Below are positions 53,901 to 62,341 of a DNA stretch of 64,000 nucleotides, one piece after another. The translations under genes were made by a program, and so were the position numbers. The stretch is from Halostella limicola. GTDB lineage: Archaea > Halobacteriota > Halobacteria > Halobacteriales > Natronoarchaeaceae. Position 1 is the first letter of the stretch. Each line of letters opens with the position of its first letter. The stretch spans positions 186,001 to 250,000 of the forward strand of contig NZ_RCDI01000003.1 in assembly GCF_003675875.1 (NCBI RefSeq). Reading direction: 5' to 3'. The notes under the pieces are model-generated. The model was not told where the DNA came from, made no database searches, and was given only the letters and a program-made list of their open reading frames with translations.

Positions 53901-53949
53901 CAAGCTCTGCGCGCTGCTGTTCGACGACTGGGCGACGCCCGGTCGGTGA
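50923..53949 (+). CDS. Large Bat-type sensor-regulator: receiver-like, PAS, GAF and HTH_10 domains
   Basis: 1008 residues from ATG 50923 (M-T-A-Q-P-T-T). Domains in order: a receiver-like fold (about 28-135, F-G-V-D-C-V-V and A-I-S-A-G-V-T-D-Y-L), a PAS domain (about 160-270), three GAF-like domains (about 290-435, 445-600 and 620-780; the last is the Bat GAF with G-P-T-G-R-A-V), the Bat-associated domain (about 800-930) and a C-terminal HTH_10 (L-T-D-R-Q-L-E-V-L-K-V-A-F-F-S-G-F-F). In the receiver the phosphoacceptor position reads S81-P82-Y83 instead of S-D-Y, and conserved Thr and Lys are missing, so it cannot be phosphorylated in the usual way. Ligands are unknown. Confidence 0.87.
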   Translation: MTAQPTTETVVQENVGAGLRRPGSGEEITVVCVNGVRSDDHAARIGATAVARDRGIDVLGVETAAEALSALEEFGVDCVVSPYRLRSENGLSLLEEVRKRVPKLPFILVPQFGTEEIASRAISAGVTDYLPCDGSDEQVTVLAGKIVSAVENYRTERELQRGYRALETAQEGISILDENGDFVYVNEEYADIYGYDREEMIGEPWESLYPEGHTDDIHDNVLPQVYGQGTWRGLTTGLRADGSTFPEDHSLAETDDGGLVCVVRDVTELRKDARERRRREQHLRELYEITSDPDLDFEEQLDRVLALGCEMFDLGMGMLWKKEGDRFRLVDSRGAPDEFEAGDTTVRPAPGNYCHETVGGDGPVAVEDVSEAGWGDDPLTEEYGLGCFLGAGIAVSEDVYGTLVFTDDDARDREFSEVEITFLDLMRQWVSQGLERERRRTQLAALNEMSRDLMGAETSEAIGERVIAGAAGPLDLPLSAVVLYDPDDGDLKPAATTECGDEVLPLSELCAPGDGLAWDAFVSSEVRTVTDGEASLPEGVSELVAVPLGKHGAFLTATGERFAATDRDCIETTGATLQAALERSERSRLIQQRERTLEEKNEKLERLNRINTVIRNIDQGLVRASSREEIERVVCEYLADVGPYELAWVGTHDEVTGEVVPSEWAGTNGGYLDEITVTVGDEPTAQGPTGRAVATREPQATENALTDPPFEPWRQAALNRGFRSSIALPLLYEGSLYGVLNVYAADPETFRGIERAVLEELSDTVAYAINAVESKKALVGERVVELELDVRDSGLGVVPLTEETGCEFAFERIVPGADGGFRVFFSTRGVPAATVEEHIPDLCVRDLSLVSEYAGEDGPQCLFEATLTGGNVFETVLEHGGVVEEIEGADGEVTATITVGSESDVRGFVETFENAYPESELVGKRERERTLRSRRGFRSDLEETLTDRQLEVLKVAFFSGFFESPRERTGSEVAASLDVSQPTFNNHMRAAQRKLCALLFDDWATPGR

Positions 53950-54051
53950 CGCGCACGCCGACGCGGTCGGCGAGCCGCGGGTCGTCGGGATGCTGTCGCC
54001 TCGGCCGAGTATTGAGAAGACTTACCGACTGCGATGCGGAACTGTTCCATA

Positions 54052-54456
54052 ATGGATCGCGTGGTCGTCCCCGTTCGCTACCCTCTCACGGAACACTCAC
54101 AGAAGACGCTCTCCGAGGCCGTCTCGATCGCCGACGAGCGCGACGCCGAACTGACGGTGCTTCATGTCAACCTCTACCAGAACGGGAAGAGCGTCAGGCG
54201 GTCAGACCTGAAACGCGCGGTCGAGCAAGCGTTCGGCGACCTGCCGAACGCGCGCTACGCCGTTCGGACGGGCTTTCTCATCGAGGAGTCGATCCTGGAG
54301 GAGGTGGCCGCCGAGGACGCGGACGTGGTGGTCATCGGCCACAAGCAGGTCGGCCGGTGGCGGCGGATGCTCCGCCGGATCGTCGGCGAACCCGACATCG
54401 AGACCTACCTCAACCAGCGGCTCTCCTGCGAGATCGTGACCGTCGGCCTGCGGTGA
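54052..54456 (+). CDS. Universal stress protein (UspA family)
   Basis: 134 residues from ATG 54052 (M-D-R-V-V-V-P-V-R-Y-P-L); six further codons are open upstream. The fold opens with the usual V-V-V-P strand and has A-V-S-I-A-D-E-R-D-A-E-L-T-V-L-H-V-N-L and V-A-A-E-D-A-D-V-V-V-I-G-H-K. The ATP-binding loop G-x2-G-x9-G-S/T is replaced by G-H-K-Q-V-G-R-W-R-R-M-L-R-R-I-V-G-E, so nucleotide binding may be weak or absent. The gene abuts the mscS stop codon (TGA directly next to TCA). Confidence 0.82.
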   Translation: MDRVVVPVRYPLTEHSQKTLSEAVSIADERDAELTVLHVNLYQNGKSVRRSDLKRAVEQAFGDLPNARYAVRTGFLIEESILEEVAAEDADVVVIGHKQVGRWRRMLRRIVGEPDIETYLNQRLSCEIVTVGLR

Positions 54457-55500
54457 TCACTTCGGGTCGCCCGAAGAGTCCGCGTCCGGTGAGGACGCCG
54501 AACCGCCGTCTGCGACTTCGTCGCCCGGGGGCGATCGCTCGCCGTCGGTCGGGTCGTCCGTGCGCCCCTCGCCGTCGGCGGGGCCCTCCGCTCCGCTGAC
54601 ACGCACGTCCGCGGTGCCGCTCGTCTCGTCGAACACGAGGTGCTGATGGGGGTAGGCGATCGCCACGTCCTCGGCGTCCGCGAGCGACGCCCGGAGGCGC
54701 TCGTTGACCTTCGACCGGACGGTGAGGAGCTTGTACGGCTGCTTCGCCCAGTACCGGAGGGTCAGGTTCACCCCGCTGTCGGCGTACTCGTCGATGTAGC
54801 AGGTCGGACTGGCCGGGTAGCGAGCGGCCCCGATGCGGATGTTCGGGCCGCCGGAGATGACGTCGTCGACGTCGCGGGCCGCGCGTTCCATCAGGTTTCG
54901 GGCGCGCTCGACGTTGCTCTCGTAGGTCACCTGTATCGTCAGCGCGAGTCGGGTGCGCTCGTCCTCCGCCGAGTGGTTGATCACGTCGCGCTCGCGGACC
55001 GTCGAGTTCGGAATGACGATGAACGTGTTGTCGAGCGTGAACATCTTCGTGTACCGGAGCGTGATGTCCTCGACGAACCCCCGCTCGCCGCGGTCGGCCA
55101 GTTCGATCATGTCGCCGATCTCGAAGGGCTGGTCGGCGAGGACGAACAGGCCGTTGATGATGCTCCCGACGATGGGCGCGAGGATGACACCGATGACCGC
55201 GGAGAAGACGGTGACGGAGATGAGCACGTCGCCGGGGCGGAACCAGCCGATCTGGACGGCGGCCACGCTGACGGTGACGAGCAGTATCGCGGTTCGGACC
55301 GACCGGAGGACGGTCCGGGTGACGCTCGGGCGGCGGAAGTGCCGCGCCACCGTGCGCCCGAGGAGGCGGACCGCGAGCTTCGAGACGTACCAGCCGGCGA
55401 CGAGGATGAGCGCCGCCGCCACGGTGTCGAGGAGGTAGCCCGGCACGTTGTCCCGGAGCCAGCGGACGACGGTCGACTGGAGGACGCCGTACGTTCGCAC
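54457..55500 (-). CDS. MscS-family mechanosensitive channel
   Basis: 347 residues from a GTG at 55500; no ATG is available nearby. Three to four spans, a pore region G-V-I-L-A-P-I-V-G-S-I-I-N-G-L-F-V-L-A (about 124-142), then the beta domain Q-P-F-E-I-G-D-M-I-E-L-A-D-R-G-E-R-G-F-V-E-D-I-T-L-R-Y-T and the C-terminal vestibule. The last 45 residues are a low-complexity acidic tail (D-E-V-A-D-G-G-S-A-S-S-P-D-A-D). It opens under membrane tension and releases solutes, important for survival when salinity falls. Confidence 0.9.
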   Translation of the reverse strand: MRTYGVLQSTVVRWLRDNVPGYLLDTVAAALILVAGWYVSKLAVRLLGRTVARHFRRPSVTRTVLRSVRTAILLVTVSVAAVQIGWFRPGDVLISVTVFSAVIGVILAPIVGSIINGLFVLADQPFEIGDMIELADRGERGFVEDITLRYTKMFTLDNTFIVIPNSTVRERDVINHSAEDERTRLALTIQVTYESNVERARNLMERAARDVDDVISGGPNIRIGAARYPASPTCYIDEYADSGVNLTLRYWAKQPYKLLTVRSKVNERLRASLADAEDVAIAYPHQHLVFDETSGTADVRVSGAEGPADGEGRTDDPTDGERSPPGDEVADGGSASSPDADSSGDPK

Positions 55501-55640
55501 GTCTACCGTCTCTACCCGGGGGATAAAAGAGATGTCCGATCCCGGCGAGATGCCCGGCTCCGGCCGCTTCCGGAGGACGGTCCGGGGAGCGCCGGAAACG
55601 GCCCGACCGCTTGATATGGGTTCCCGCCGTACTGGTACGC

Positions 55641-56384
55641 ATGCCTTCGGGACCGCGACGCGATCCGAGCTTCGACGTGCGAGCCGACAGCGACGTACCG
55701 AAGACGGTGATCGCCGGCTTCTCGTCGTTCGGCCTCGCCGGCCTGACCGCCGTCGACTACCTCGCGGACCACCTCGACCTCGCGGCGAGCGGGTACGTCC
55801 GGGCCGAGGGCCTCCCGACGATCACCCCCTTCGAGGAGGGGCGACCGCGCCACGCGACGGAGATCCTGACGGGCGACGACTTCGACGCGGCGGTGCTCAA
55901 GTCGGAGCTGTTCGTCCCGGTGTGGGCGGCGGAGCGGTTCGGGAAGGCCGTCATCGAGTGGACCGAAGACGCCGGCGTCGAGGAGGTGACGATACTGTCG
56001 GGCATCCCGATCGCGCACGGGCCGGACGACCACAGGACGTTCCACGTCGCCGCCGACGACTACCGCGAGGCGCGCCTCGCGGACGCCGACGTGCCGCCGA
56101 TGCGCAGCGGCTTCCTCGACGGCGTCGAAGCGGCGCTCGTGGAGCACGGGATGACCACCGACATGCGGGTGGGCGTCCTCATCACGCCGGTCCACGCTCA
56201 GGGACCGGACGCGGACGCGGCGCTGCGCCTGCTCGAAACCGTCCAGGAGGTCCACGGGATGGAGTTCGACACGGACCCGCTCCGGGAGTTCTCGGACCGG
56301 GTGAAGCAGTACTACGCCGGCCTCTCGGAGCGTCTCGACAAGGAGGCCGAGGCGGACCGGCCCGACGACCGGATGTTCATGTAA
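55641..56384 (+). CDS. PAC2 family protein (proteasome-assembly-chaperone-like)
   Basis: 247 residues from ATG 55641 (M-P-S-G-P-R-R-D-P). The core V-I-A-G-F-S-S-F-G-L-A-G-L-T-A-V-D-Y-L and V-T-I-L-S-G-I-P-I-A-H-G-P-D-D-H-R-T-F are the PAC2 signature blocks. In eukaryotes the fold serves proteasome assembly, and archaeal relatives (PbaA/PbaB) have chaperone-like or unknown roles. The C-terminus (D-D-R-M-F-M) does not carry a proteasome-docking H-b-Y-X motif. It is transcribed toward the TrmB-family gene from its own promoter. Confidence 0.85.
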   Translation: MPSGPRRDPSFDVRADSDVPKTVIAGFSSFGLAGLTAVDYLADHLDLAASGYVRAEGLPTITPFEEGRPRHATEILTGDDFDAAVLKSELFVPVWAAERFGKAVIEWTEDAGVEEVTILSGIPIAHGPDDHRTFHVAADDYREARLADADVPPMRSGFLDGVEAALVEHGMTTDMRVGVLITPVHAQGPDADAALRLLETVQEVHGMEFDTDPLREFSDRVKQYYAGLSERLDKEAEADRPDDRMFM

Positions 56385-56419
56385 TCGGTCCGAACAAACT
56401 CGTTTTCGAAACGACGTGC

Positions 56420-56447
56420 TACTCGATTTTCGGTAAATCATTTAATG
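56420..56447 (+). promoter_or_regulatory. TATA box and candidate TrmB-type site before the 56469 regulator
   Basis: CATTTAATGG (56439-56448) is the box A, about 25 bases before the ATG at 56469. Just upstream, TACTCGATTTTCGGTA (56420-56435) resembles the TACT-N7/8-GAGTA site described for Halobacterium TrmB but with two changes in the second half. A TrmB family protein is encoded directly behind it, so autoregulation is possible. Confidence 0.45.
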
Positions 56448-56468
56448 GGGGAGCACGGTGTGTGCGAC

Positions 56469-57530
56469 ATGACCACGAACGACCTCCGCTCGACGATGGA
56501 GCGGGTCGGCGAACGCTTCAACCTCGGGGAGTACGAGATAGAGGCCTACCTGACGGTGTTAGAGCACGGTCAGCTGACGGCGAGCGAGATCGCCGACCGG
56601 ACGGAGATCCCCCAGCCGCGGGTGTACGACACGGTGCGGAGCCTGAGCGACCGCGGCCTCGTCGAGCTTCGCGAGTCCCGTCCGATGAAGATCATCGCGG
56701 TGAACCCGGACGACGCTTACGCGGACGTCCAGTCGTCGCTGTCGGAGATGGTGTCCGAGCTCGAATCCCGGTACACCGCCCCCGCCCGCGACACCGAGGC
56801 GGTGTCGCTCGTGAAGTCCCGCTCGACCATCCTTCGCTACCTGGAGGAGATCGTGGAGGAGGCCGAGTACGAGCTGTCGCTCTCGCTGACGCCGGAGCTG
56901 CTGGAGCGGTTCGAGGACGACCTCGTCGCCGCGCAGCGCCGGGGTGTGAGCATCGAGCTCCTGATGACCCCGGCGGCGGCCGCGCCGGACCCCGACGAGT
57001 TCGACTACCTGCAGGTCTGTACGACCGCCCGCGCGCGCCGCGGCATCACGACGCCGGTCATCGCGGTGGCCGACGGCGAGTACTCCATCTACGCCACGCA
57101 GGACGCGCTGCGGGACGACCAGGACCGCTACGGCGTCATCTTCAACCGCTCCGCGCTCGGCTTCCTCGTCAGCGGGTTCTTCGGCACCGTCCTCTGGACG
57201 ACGGCGAAGGAGACCCTGGCCGCGGACGGCAACGACCGGCCGTTCCCCCGGCGCTACGCCTCCATCCGCCGGTGCGTGAAACACCTCATCGAGTCCGGCG
57301 GCGAGTTCTACGCGACGATCCAGGGGCGTGACGTCGAGACCGGCGAGTCGCGCCTCGTCGAGGGGAAAGTCGTCGACATCGCCTTCGAGGCAAGCGAGGA
57401 GGTCGCGGGGCTCACCGTCGAGACGGACGCTGGCGAGGTCGAGATCGGCGGGCAGGTCGCCGCCTTCGAGGACGTCGAGGCTCACGAAATTCGGATCGGG
57501 CGCGACGAGCCGCCGGAGTACGAGCCCTGA
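56469..57530 (+). CDS. TrmB-family transcriptional regulator
   Basis: 353 residues from ATG 56469 (M-T-T-N-D-L-R); the upstream ATG at 56445 lies inside the TATA box and is rejected. A winged helix (about 15-80) has [33 protein letters not shown], the TrmB DNA-recognition region. A coiled segment (about 85-115) and the sugar-binding PLD-like domain (about 120-350) follow. TrmB proteins act as sugar-responsive regulators of transport and central metabolism in archaea. It is one of two such genes 3 kb apart; the effector is unknown. Confidence 0.9.
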   Translation: MTTNDLRSTMERVGERFNLGEYEIEAYLTVLEHGQLTASEIADRTEIPQPRVYDTVRSLSDRGLVELRESRPMKIIAVNPDDAYADVQSSLSEMVSELESRYTAPARDTEAVSLVKSRSTILRYLEEIVEEAEYELSLSLTPELLERFEDDLVAAQRRGVSIELLMTPAAAAPDPDEFDYLQVCTTARARRGITTPVIAVADGEYSIYATQDALRDDQDRYGVIFNRSALGFLVSGFFGTVLWTTAKETLAADGNDRPFPRRYASIRRCVKHLIESGGEFYATIQGRDVETGESRLVEGKVVDIAFEASEEVAGLTVETDAGEVEIGGQVAAFEDVEAHEIRIGRDEPPEYEP

Positions 57531-57575
57531 GGACCGAGCGCGGGGCTCGCCGCTCGGAGTTCGCTGTTTTCCGGT

Positions 57576-58370
57576 TCAGAACGTGTGCAGCCGCTCGCCG
57601 CAGTCCGCGCAGGCGAGCACGTCCCGCGGCCCCTCGCGGGGGTGCGACGGCCCCCCGCAGCAGTTCGCCTCCGTCGTCTCCTCCACGTCGCCGCCGCACG
57701 CGGGGCACGCTTCGAGGAAGGTCCGCAGCGGTTCAGCGGCCGCCGCGCGGAGTTCGGGGTCCGGGAGCCGGTCCGCGAGCGCCCTCGCCGCGCCGGTCTC
57801 CGCGAGCGCGACGGGGTAGGAGAGCCGGCGCTGGTCGATCGTCTGTCCCGTGTCCGCTTCGAGGACGACCGTCGGTCGCCTTCGACGGCGGTCGACGCGA
57901 GCGCCGTCGGTCCGGACCGCCGCGTCGTCGACGGCCGCCGCGAGCGCGTCGTCGTCCATCTCCCGGAGCGCGGCGGTCTCCCCGCGCCACGACGCCCGGA
58001 ACTCGTCGTCGAGGAACAGCTGATCTCCCTCTGGGACGACGACGCCGGCGTCGACCAGTGCGCCGAGCACCGCCTCGCCGTCGATGCCGTCCCCGAGCGA
58101 GTCGCTCGGTCCGGCGTCCTCGTGAAAGAGGTCGCCCGGCAGGGCGGCGGCGAGTTTCGGCGCGAACCGCGGCGTGTACGGTACGACGTAGCCGCGCAGC
58201 GCGACGGCCGCCCCGCCGAGCGCCGCGACGACTACAGCCGCGGGTAGCGAGACGACCAGCACCGCGGCGCTCGCGACCGCCACGACTGCCGCGTTGACGA
58301 TCGTGCAGGGCCAGCACCGCCGCTCGCCGGTGTACTCCGGCCGGCGGACGGCGTCGAGTAACCTCGTCAT
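57576..58370 (-). CDS. Hypothetical membrane protein with C-terminal zinc-binding Cys cluster
   Basis: 264 residues. Two hydrophobic spans lie at about 25-63 (V-N-A-A-V-V-A-V-A-S-A-A-V-L-V-V), preceded by C-W-P-C. The middle is a soluble domain of unknown fold. The C-terminus has C-P-A-C-G-G (about 222), A-N-C-C-G-G (about 234) and C-A-D-C-G (about 254), enough Cys for one or two zinc sites. Not recognised outside haloarchaea. It converges on the TrmB gene with about 45 bases between the stops. Confidence 0.65.
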   Translation of the reverse strand: MTRLLDAVRRPEYTGERRCWPCTIVNAAVVAVASAAVLVVSLPAAVVVAALGGAAVALRGYVVPYTPRFAPKLAAALPGDLFHEDAGPSDSLGDGIDGEAVLGALVDAGVVVPEGDQLFLDDEFRASWRGETAALREMDDDALAAAVDDAAVRTDGARVDRRRRRPTVVLEADTGQTIDQRRLSYPVALAETGAARALADRLPDPELRAAAAEPLRTFLEACPACGGDVEETTEANCCGGPSHPREGPRDVLACADCGERLHTF

Positions 58371-58490
58371 GCTCTCTCACTCGTCAGCCCGGCCCTTTCA
58401 GCGTTCCGACGCCGGAGATCCCGCTCGGCGTACCAGTCGGCAGAATTTTTAATTACGGGTGTGGTACCTAATCTCGTGCAAGACACTGAC

Positions 58491-59465
58491 ATGGAGTACA
58501 CGTACCTCGGCGACACGGGCCTCGAGGTGTCGCGGTTCTGCCTCGGCTGCATGAACTTCGGCTCCGGGGAGCCGTGGATGATCGGGGACAGAGAGCAGAG
58601 CAGGGAGATAATCGACCGCGCGATCGACCTCGGTATCAACTTCCTCGACACCGCGAACGTCTACTCGCGCGGCGAGAGCGAGGAGATCGTCGGCGAGGCC
58701 ATCGACGGACGACGGGACGAACTGGTGGTCGCGACGAAGGTGTACGGGCCGATGCGCGAGGGGCCGAACGGGCAGGGGCTCTCTCGCAAGCACGTCTTGG
58801 AACAGGCCGAGAAGAGCCTCGACCGCCTCGGCACCGACTACGTCGACCTCTACCAGATCCATCGCTGGGACGAGAACACACCGATCGAGGAGACGCTGTC
58901 CGCGCTGGACCACCTCGTGAGCGAGGGGAAAGTCCGCTACATCGGCGCGAGCACGATGCCGAACTGGAAGTTCCAGCGGGCGCTGTACGCGGCCGACGTG
59001 GAGAACTACGAGCGGTTCGTCTGCATGCAGCCGGAGTACAACGCCGTCGACCGCCACGAGGAGGCGAACCTCCTGCCGGTCTGCGAGGAGGAGGGTGTCG
59101 GCGTGATCCCCTGGTCGCCGCTTGCCGGGGGTTTCCTGACGGGCAAGTACGAGCGGGACTCCGACCCCGAGGAGGGCCTGCGGGCCGACGCCGACGAGTA
59201 CACGCGGAACCGCTTCATCGAGGAGAACTGGGCGGTGCTGGACGAGATCCGCGGGATCGCGGACGAGAAGGACGCCTCGCCGGCGCAGGTGAGCCTCGCG
59301 TGGCTGTTGCACAAGCCGGTCGTCGACGCGCCGATCATCGGCCCGCGGACGATCGACCACCTCGAGGAGAACGTCGCGGCGATCGACGTCGACCTGACCG
59401 ACGAGGAGATCGCCCGGATCGAGGAGCCGAAACGGCCCTCGTGGCCGGCGGAGGGGAAGGACTGA
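58491..59465 (+). CDS. Aldo/keto reductase
   Basis: 324 residues from ATG 58491 (M-E-Y-T-Y-L-G-D-T-G). A TATA box at 58446-58454 places the transcript start near 58478, so the GTG at 58461 is rejected. The tetrad is F-L-D-T-A-N-V-Y-S-R (Asp and Tyr, about 49-58), V-A-T-K-V-Y-G (Lys, about 83) and Y-Q-I-H-R-W-D (His, about 120). This is the YajO/voltage-channel-beta-like subgroup, acting on aldehydes or sugar-derived carbonyls. It is followed after 52 bases by a TrmB-family gene and the sugar transporter, suggesting a role in sugar use. Confidence 0.9.
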   Translation: MEYTYLGDTGLEVSRFCLGCMNFGSGEPWMIGDREQSREIIDRAIDLGINFLDTANVYSRGESEEIVGEAIDGRRDELVVATKVYGPMREGPNGQGLSRKHVLEQAEKSLDRLGTDYVDLYQIHRWDENTPIEETLSALDHLVSEGKVRYIGASTMPNWKFQRALYAADVENYERFVCMQPEYNAVDRHEEANLLPVCEEEGVGVIPWSPLAGGFLTGKYERDSDPEEGLRADADEYTRNRFIEENWAVLDEIRGIADEKDASPAQVSLAWLLHKPVVDAPIIGPRTIDHLEENVAAIDVDLTDEEIARIEEPKRPSWPAEGKD

Positions 59466-59517
59466 TGGGACGAACCACCAGAGGTTTGAACCGAACGCCG
59501 CTGGAAATCGTACGGTA

Positions 59518-60597
59518 ATGGACAGCGACGAACTCACCGAAGTCCTCGAAGACGCCGGCCTCTCGCCGTATCAGGCCGACGCGTACGTCGCGGTGCTGGA
59601 ACTCGGCGCCTCGCCCGCGACCGACATCGCGGAGGCGAGTTCCGTGCCGGACCCGCGGATCTACGACGTCCTTCGCGACCTCGAACGGAAGGGGTACATC
59701 GAGACGTACGAGCAGGGGAGCCTCCACGCCCGCGCGCACAGCCCCGCCGACGTGCTGGACGACCTCCAGACCCGCGCCGAGCGGTTCTCGTCGGCCGCCG
59801 AGGAGATAGAGGAGCGGTGGAACCAGCCGGCGATGGAGAACCACCGCGTGAGCATCGTCAAGCGGTTCGAGACCGTGCTCGACCACGCGGAGTCGCTGAT
59901 CGAGACGGCGGAGAACCAGATCCAGCTCTCGGCGAACCCCGAGCAGTACGAGCGACTGGCGCCCGCGCTCCGGACGGCCCTCGACAACGGCGTCGACGTG
60001 AAGCTCTCCCTGTACACGCCGGACGGGTCGGACGCGAGCCTCCCCGACGCGGCCGACCTGGCCGAGACCTGTACCCAGGCGCGCCACAGGCGGCTCCCCT
60101 CGCCGTTCGTGGCCCTCGTCGATCGGACGTGGACGTGCTTCACGCCCCACACCAGATCCGTCAACGAGTACGGCATCCTCGTCGACGACCGGACGCACAC
60201 CTACGTCTTTCACTGGTACTTCCTCACCTGCCTGTGGGAGGTGTGGGAGCCCCTGTACGCGCAGAACAGCGACGGGCCGCCGATGACGTACGTCGACATC
60301 CGGCAGTGCGTGCGCGACGTCGAGCCGCTGCTCGACGACGGGGCGACAGTCGAGGTGGCCGTCGAGGGGTTCGAGACCGCGACCGACGAACGCGTCCAGC
60401 TCTCCGGGCGGATCGTCGAGACGGAGTACGCCGGCGTCTCGTCGCCTGACGCCACCGAGCCGCCGCTCTCGCAACTCGCCGGGCAGGTGCACGTCGTCGT
60501 CGACACGGGCGACCGCGAGTGGGTCGTCGGGGGCTGGGGGGCGATGCTGGAGGAGATCGAGGCCGTCCGGATCACCGTCACCGACGTCTCCGCCTGA
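59518..60597 (+). CDS. TrmB-family transcriptional regulator upstream of the sugar ABC operon
   Basis: 359 residues from ATG 59518. The winged helix (about 5-75) has L-S-P-Y-Q-A-D-A-Y-V-A-V-L-E-L-G and V-P-D-P-R-I-Y-D-V-L-R-D-L-E-R-K-G-Y-I. A short coiled segment (about 85-105) and the effector domain (about 110-355) follow, including the R-H-R-R-L-P-S-P-F block. It is homologous to the 56469 gene but clearly diverged. Its position, 286 bases upstream of the ABC binding protein on the same strand, makes it the likely sugar-responsive switch for that operon. Confidence 0.9.
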   Translation: MDSDELTEVLEDAGLSPYQADAYVAVLELGASPATDIAEASSVPDPRIYDVLRDLERKGYIETYEQGSLHARAHSPADVLDDLQTRAERFSSAAEEIEERWNQPAMENHRVSIVKRFETVLDHAESLIETAENQIQLSANPEQYERLAPALRTALDNGVDVKLSLYTPDGSDASLPDAADLAETCTQARHRRLPSPFVALVDRTWTCFTPHTRSVNEYGILVDDRTHTYVFHWYFLTCLWEVWEPLYAQNSDGPPMTYVDIRQCVRDVEPLLDDGATVEVAVEGFETATDERVQLSGRIVETEYAGVSSPDATEPPLSQLAGQVHVVVDTGDREWVVGGWGAMLEEIEAVRITVTDVSA

Positions 60598-60883
60598 GTC
60601 CGCGTTCCGCCCGCTTCGCCGCACCTGGTTCGCCCGGGTCGACGTCCGTTCCGCCCGGTTTGGTGCCTATCCTCGTCCGAATCGTCGCCGTCCCGTGGAT
60701 CGATACCTTCCCCAGCGGCCGCTACCTTTCGCGTCGACGCGCTCCCCGAGCTCCTTCGATCGGGTCCGTCGCGGCGATCCGCCCCGGAGTCCTCCCTCGA
60801 TAACCGTCCGCCCCTAGAATATTTTAACAACACCTGTAGTATCTGCTCCATTAATTATAAGTATCAATGTAGCACATATTTCC
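60598..60883 (+). promoter_or_regulatory. Promoter of the sugar ABC operon with TATA box and a direct repeat
   Basis: TTAATTATAA (60851-60860) is the box A, 24-33 bases before the ATG at 60884, suited to a leaderless transcript. AGTATC occurs at 60838-60843 and 60860-60865, exactly 22 bases apart on the same strand, one copy on each side of the TATA box. The last 70 bases are AT-rich (about 60815-60883) in contrast to the GC-rich first 200, in which I see no structure or gene. Confidence 0.55.
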
Positions 60884-62338
60884 ATGGCAATGGCTGGCAA
60901 TAGCGAGAACACGGGGCGACGCAGCGGCGTCTCCCGACGCACGTTCGTGAAGGCTGCAGGGGCATCGGGCGTCGCAACGGGGTTGGCCGGGTGTATCTAC
61001 GGCGACGACGGCGGCGGCGACGGGAACACCGTCGTCTGGGGATACGACCCGACCGCGGTGCAGGAGGCGTCCGAGGACATCAAACAACTGTACCACGACA
61101 ACGGACTCAGCGACGACATCACGATCGAGTTCCGCGCCGGCGCGAACGACACCGGCGCGCGTCGGAGCAACTACGTGGAACTCCTCAACGCCGGCGAGAC
61201 CGAACCCGACCTGATGCTGATGGACAACGGCTGGGTGAACGTCTTCATTCAGAACGGCCTCATCGCGAACCTGAGCGAGGAACTCGACGAAAGCGAACTC
61301 CAGACCATCGAGGACCAGTTCTTCGAGGGGTTCACCGCCACGGCACGTGACCCGAATAGCGGTGACCTGTTCGGGGTACCGTACTTCCCCGACTTCCCGA
61401 CGATGCAGTACCGGAAGGACTTCGCCAGACAGGCCGGATACTCCGACTCCGACTTCGAGCAGTGGGCGACCGAGCCGATGACCTGGGAGGAGTGGTCGCA
61501 TCTCACCAAGGAGATAACGGAGAACTCCGACGCCCAGTTCGGCTTAGCCACGCAGTGGGCGAACTACAACGGCACCTCCTGCTGTACGTTCAACGAGGTG
61601 ATGTCCTCCTGGGGCGGGGCGTACTTCGGCGGCCGGGACAACCTCTTCGGGCCGGTCGGCGAGCGGCCAGTCACCGTCAACGAGCCGGAAGTGATCAACT
61701 CGCTGCGGATGATGCGCACGTTCACCGAGGGCGTGGACCAGAACTTCCAGAACTACGCCACCAACATCGCTCCATCCGAGATAACGTCCTGGCAGGAGGA
61801 GGACGCCCGTCAGCGGATCCTCAACGGAGAAGCGGTGATGCAGCGTAACTGGCCGTACGCCATCAACCTCAACGCCGGCGAACTCGGGACGGACGCCTAC
61901 GGCGCGATGCCGATACCCTACGCCGTCCCCGAGAGCGAAGCGGCCCAACCGGGCACCGGAGGGACCACCTCCGCGCTCGGCGGATGGCACATCGTCCTCA
62001 ATCCGAACTCCGAGAACAAGGAGGCGGCGCTGGAGGTCATGCGGACGGCGATGAAAGACGACACCTACCTCGGTATGCTGGAGCTGTGGGGTTGGCTTCC
62101 GCCGAAGCCCGAACTGTTCGAGTCGGAGACGGCCACCAACATCGAACCCATGGGGCAGTACATGGACACGCTGAAGCTCGCCGGCGAGAACGTGATGCCT
62201 CGTCCCGTAACCCAGGTGTGGCCGAACGAGGCGAGCGTCATCGCCCAGCAGGCGAACACCACGGTCGCGGGTTCGAAGAGCGCTTCTCAGGCGATGGCGG
62301 ACCTGCAAAGTGAGCTCGAGGACATCGAGAGTGGGTAA
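60884..62338 (+). CDS. Sugar ABC transporter substrate-binding lipoprotein
   Basis: 484 residues. The N-terminus has a Tat signal S-R-R-T-F-V-K (17-23), a short hydrophobic region and lipobox L-A-G-C with Cys37; a Gly/Asp-rich linker follows. The body is a family 1 (maltose-type) bilobed binding protein, with V-V-W-G-Y-D, P-D-L-M-L-M-D-N-G-W-V-N and M-Q-R-N-W-P-Y-A-I-N as recognisable segments. It captures an oligosaccharide or sugar outside the cell for the permeases encoded next. Two ATG codons (60884 and 60890) are close; the first fits the TATA spacing. The next gene begins three bases after this stop. Confidence 0.9.
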   Translation: MAMAGNSENTGRRSGVSRRTFVKAAGASGVATGLAGCIYGDDGGGDGNTVVWGYDPTAVQEASEDIKQLYHDNGLSDDITIEFRAGANDTGARRSNYVELLNAGETEPDLMLMDNGWVNVFIQNGLIANLSEELDESELQTIEDQFFEGFTATARDPNSGDLFGVPYFPDFPTMQYRKDFARQAGYSDSDFEQWATEPMTWEEWSHLTKEITENSDAQFGLATQWANYNGTSCCTFNEVMSSWGGAYFGGRDNLFGPVGERPVTVNEPEVINSLRMMRTFTEGVDQNFQNYATNIAPSEITSWQEEDARQRILNGEAVMQRNWPYAINLNAGELGTDAYGAMPIPYAVPESEAAQPGTGGTTSALGGWHIVLNPNSENKEAALEVMRTAMKDDTYLGMLELWGWLPPKPELFESETATNIEPMGQYMDTLKLAGENVMPRPVTQVWPNEASVIAQQANTTVAGSKSASQAMADLQSELEDIESG

Positions 62339-62341
62339 CCG

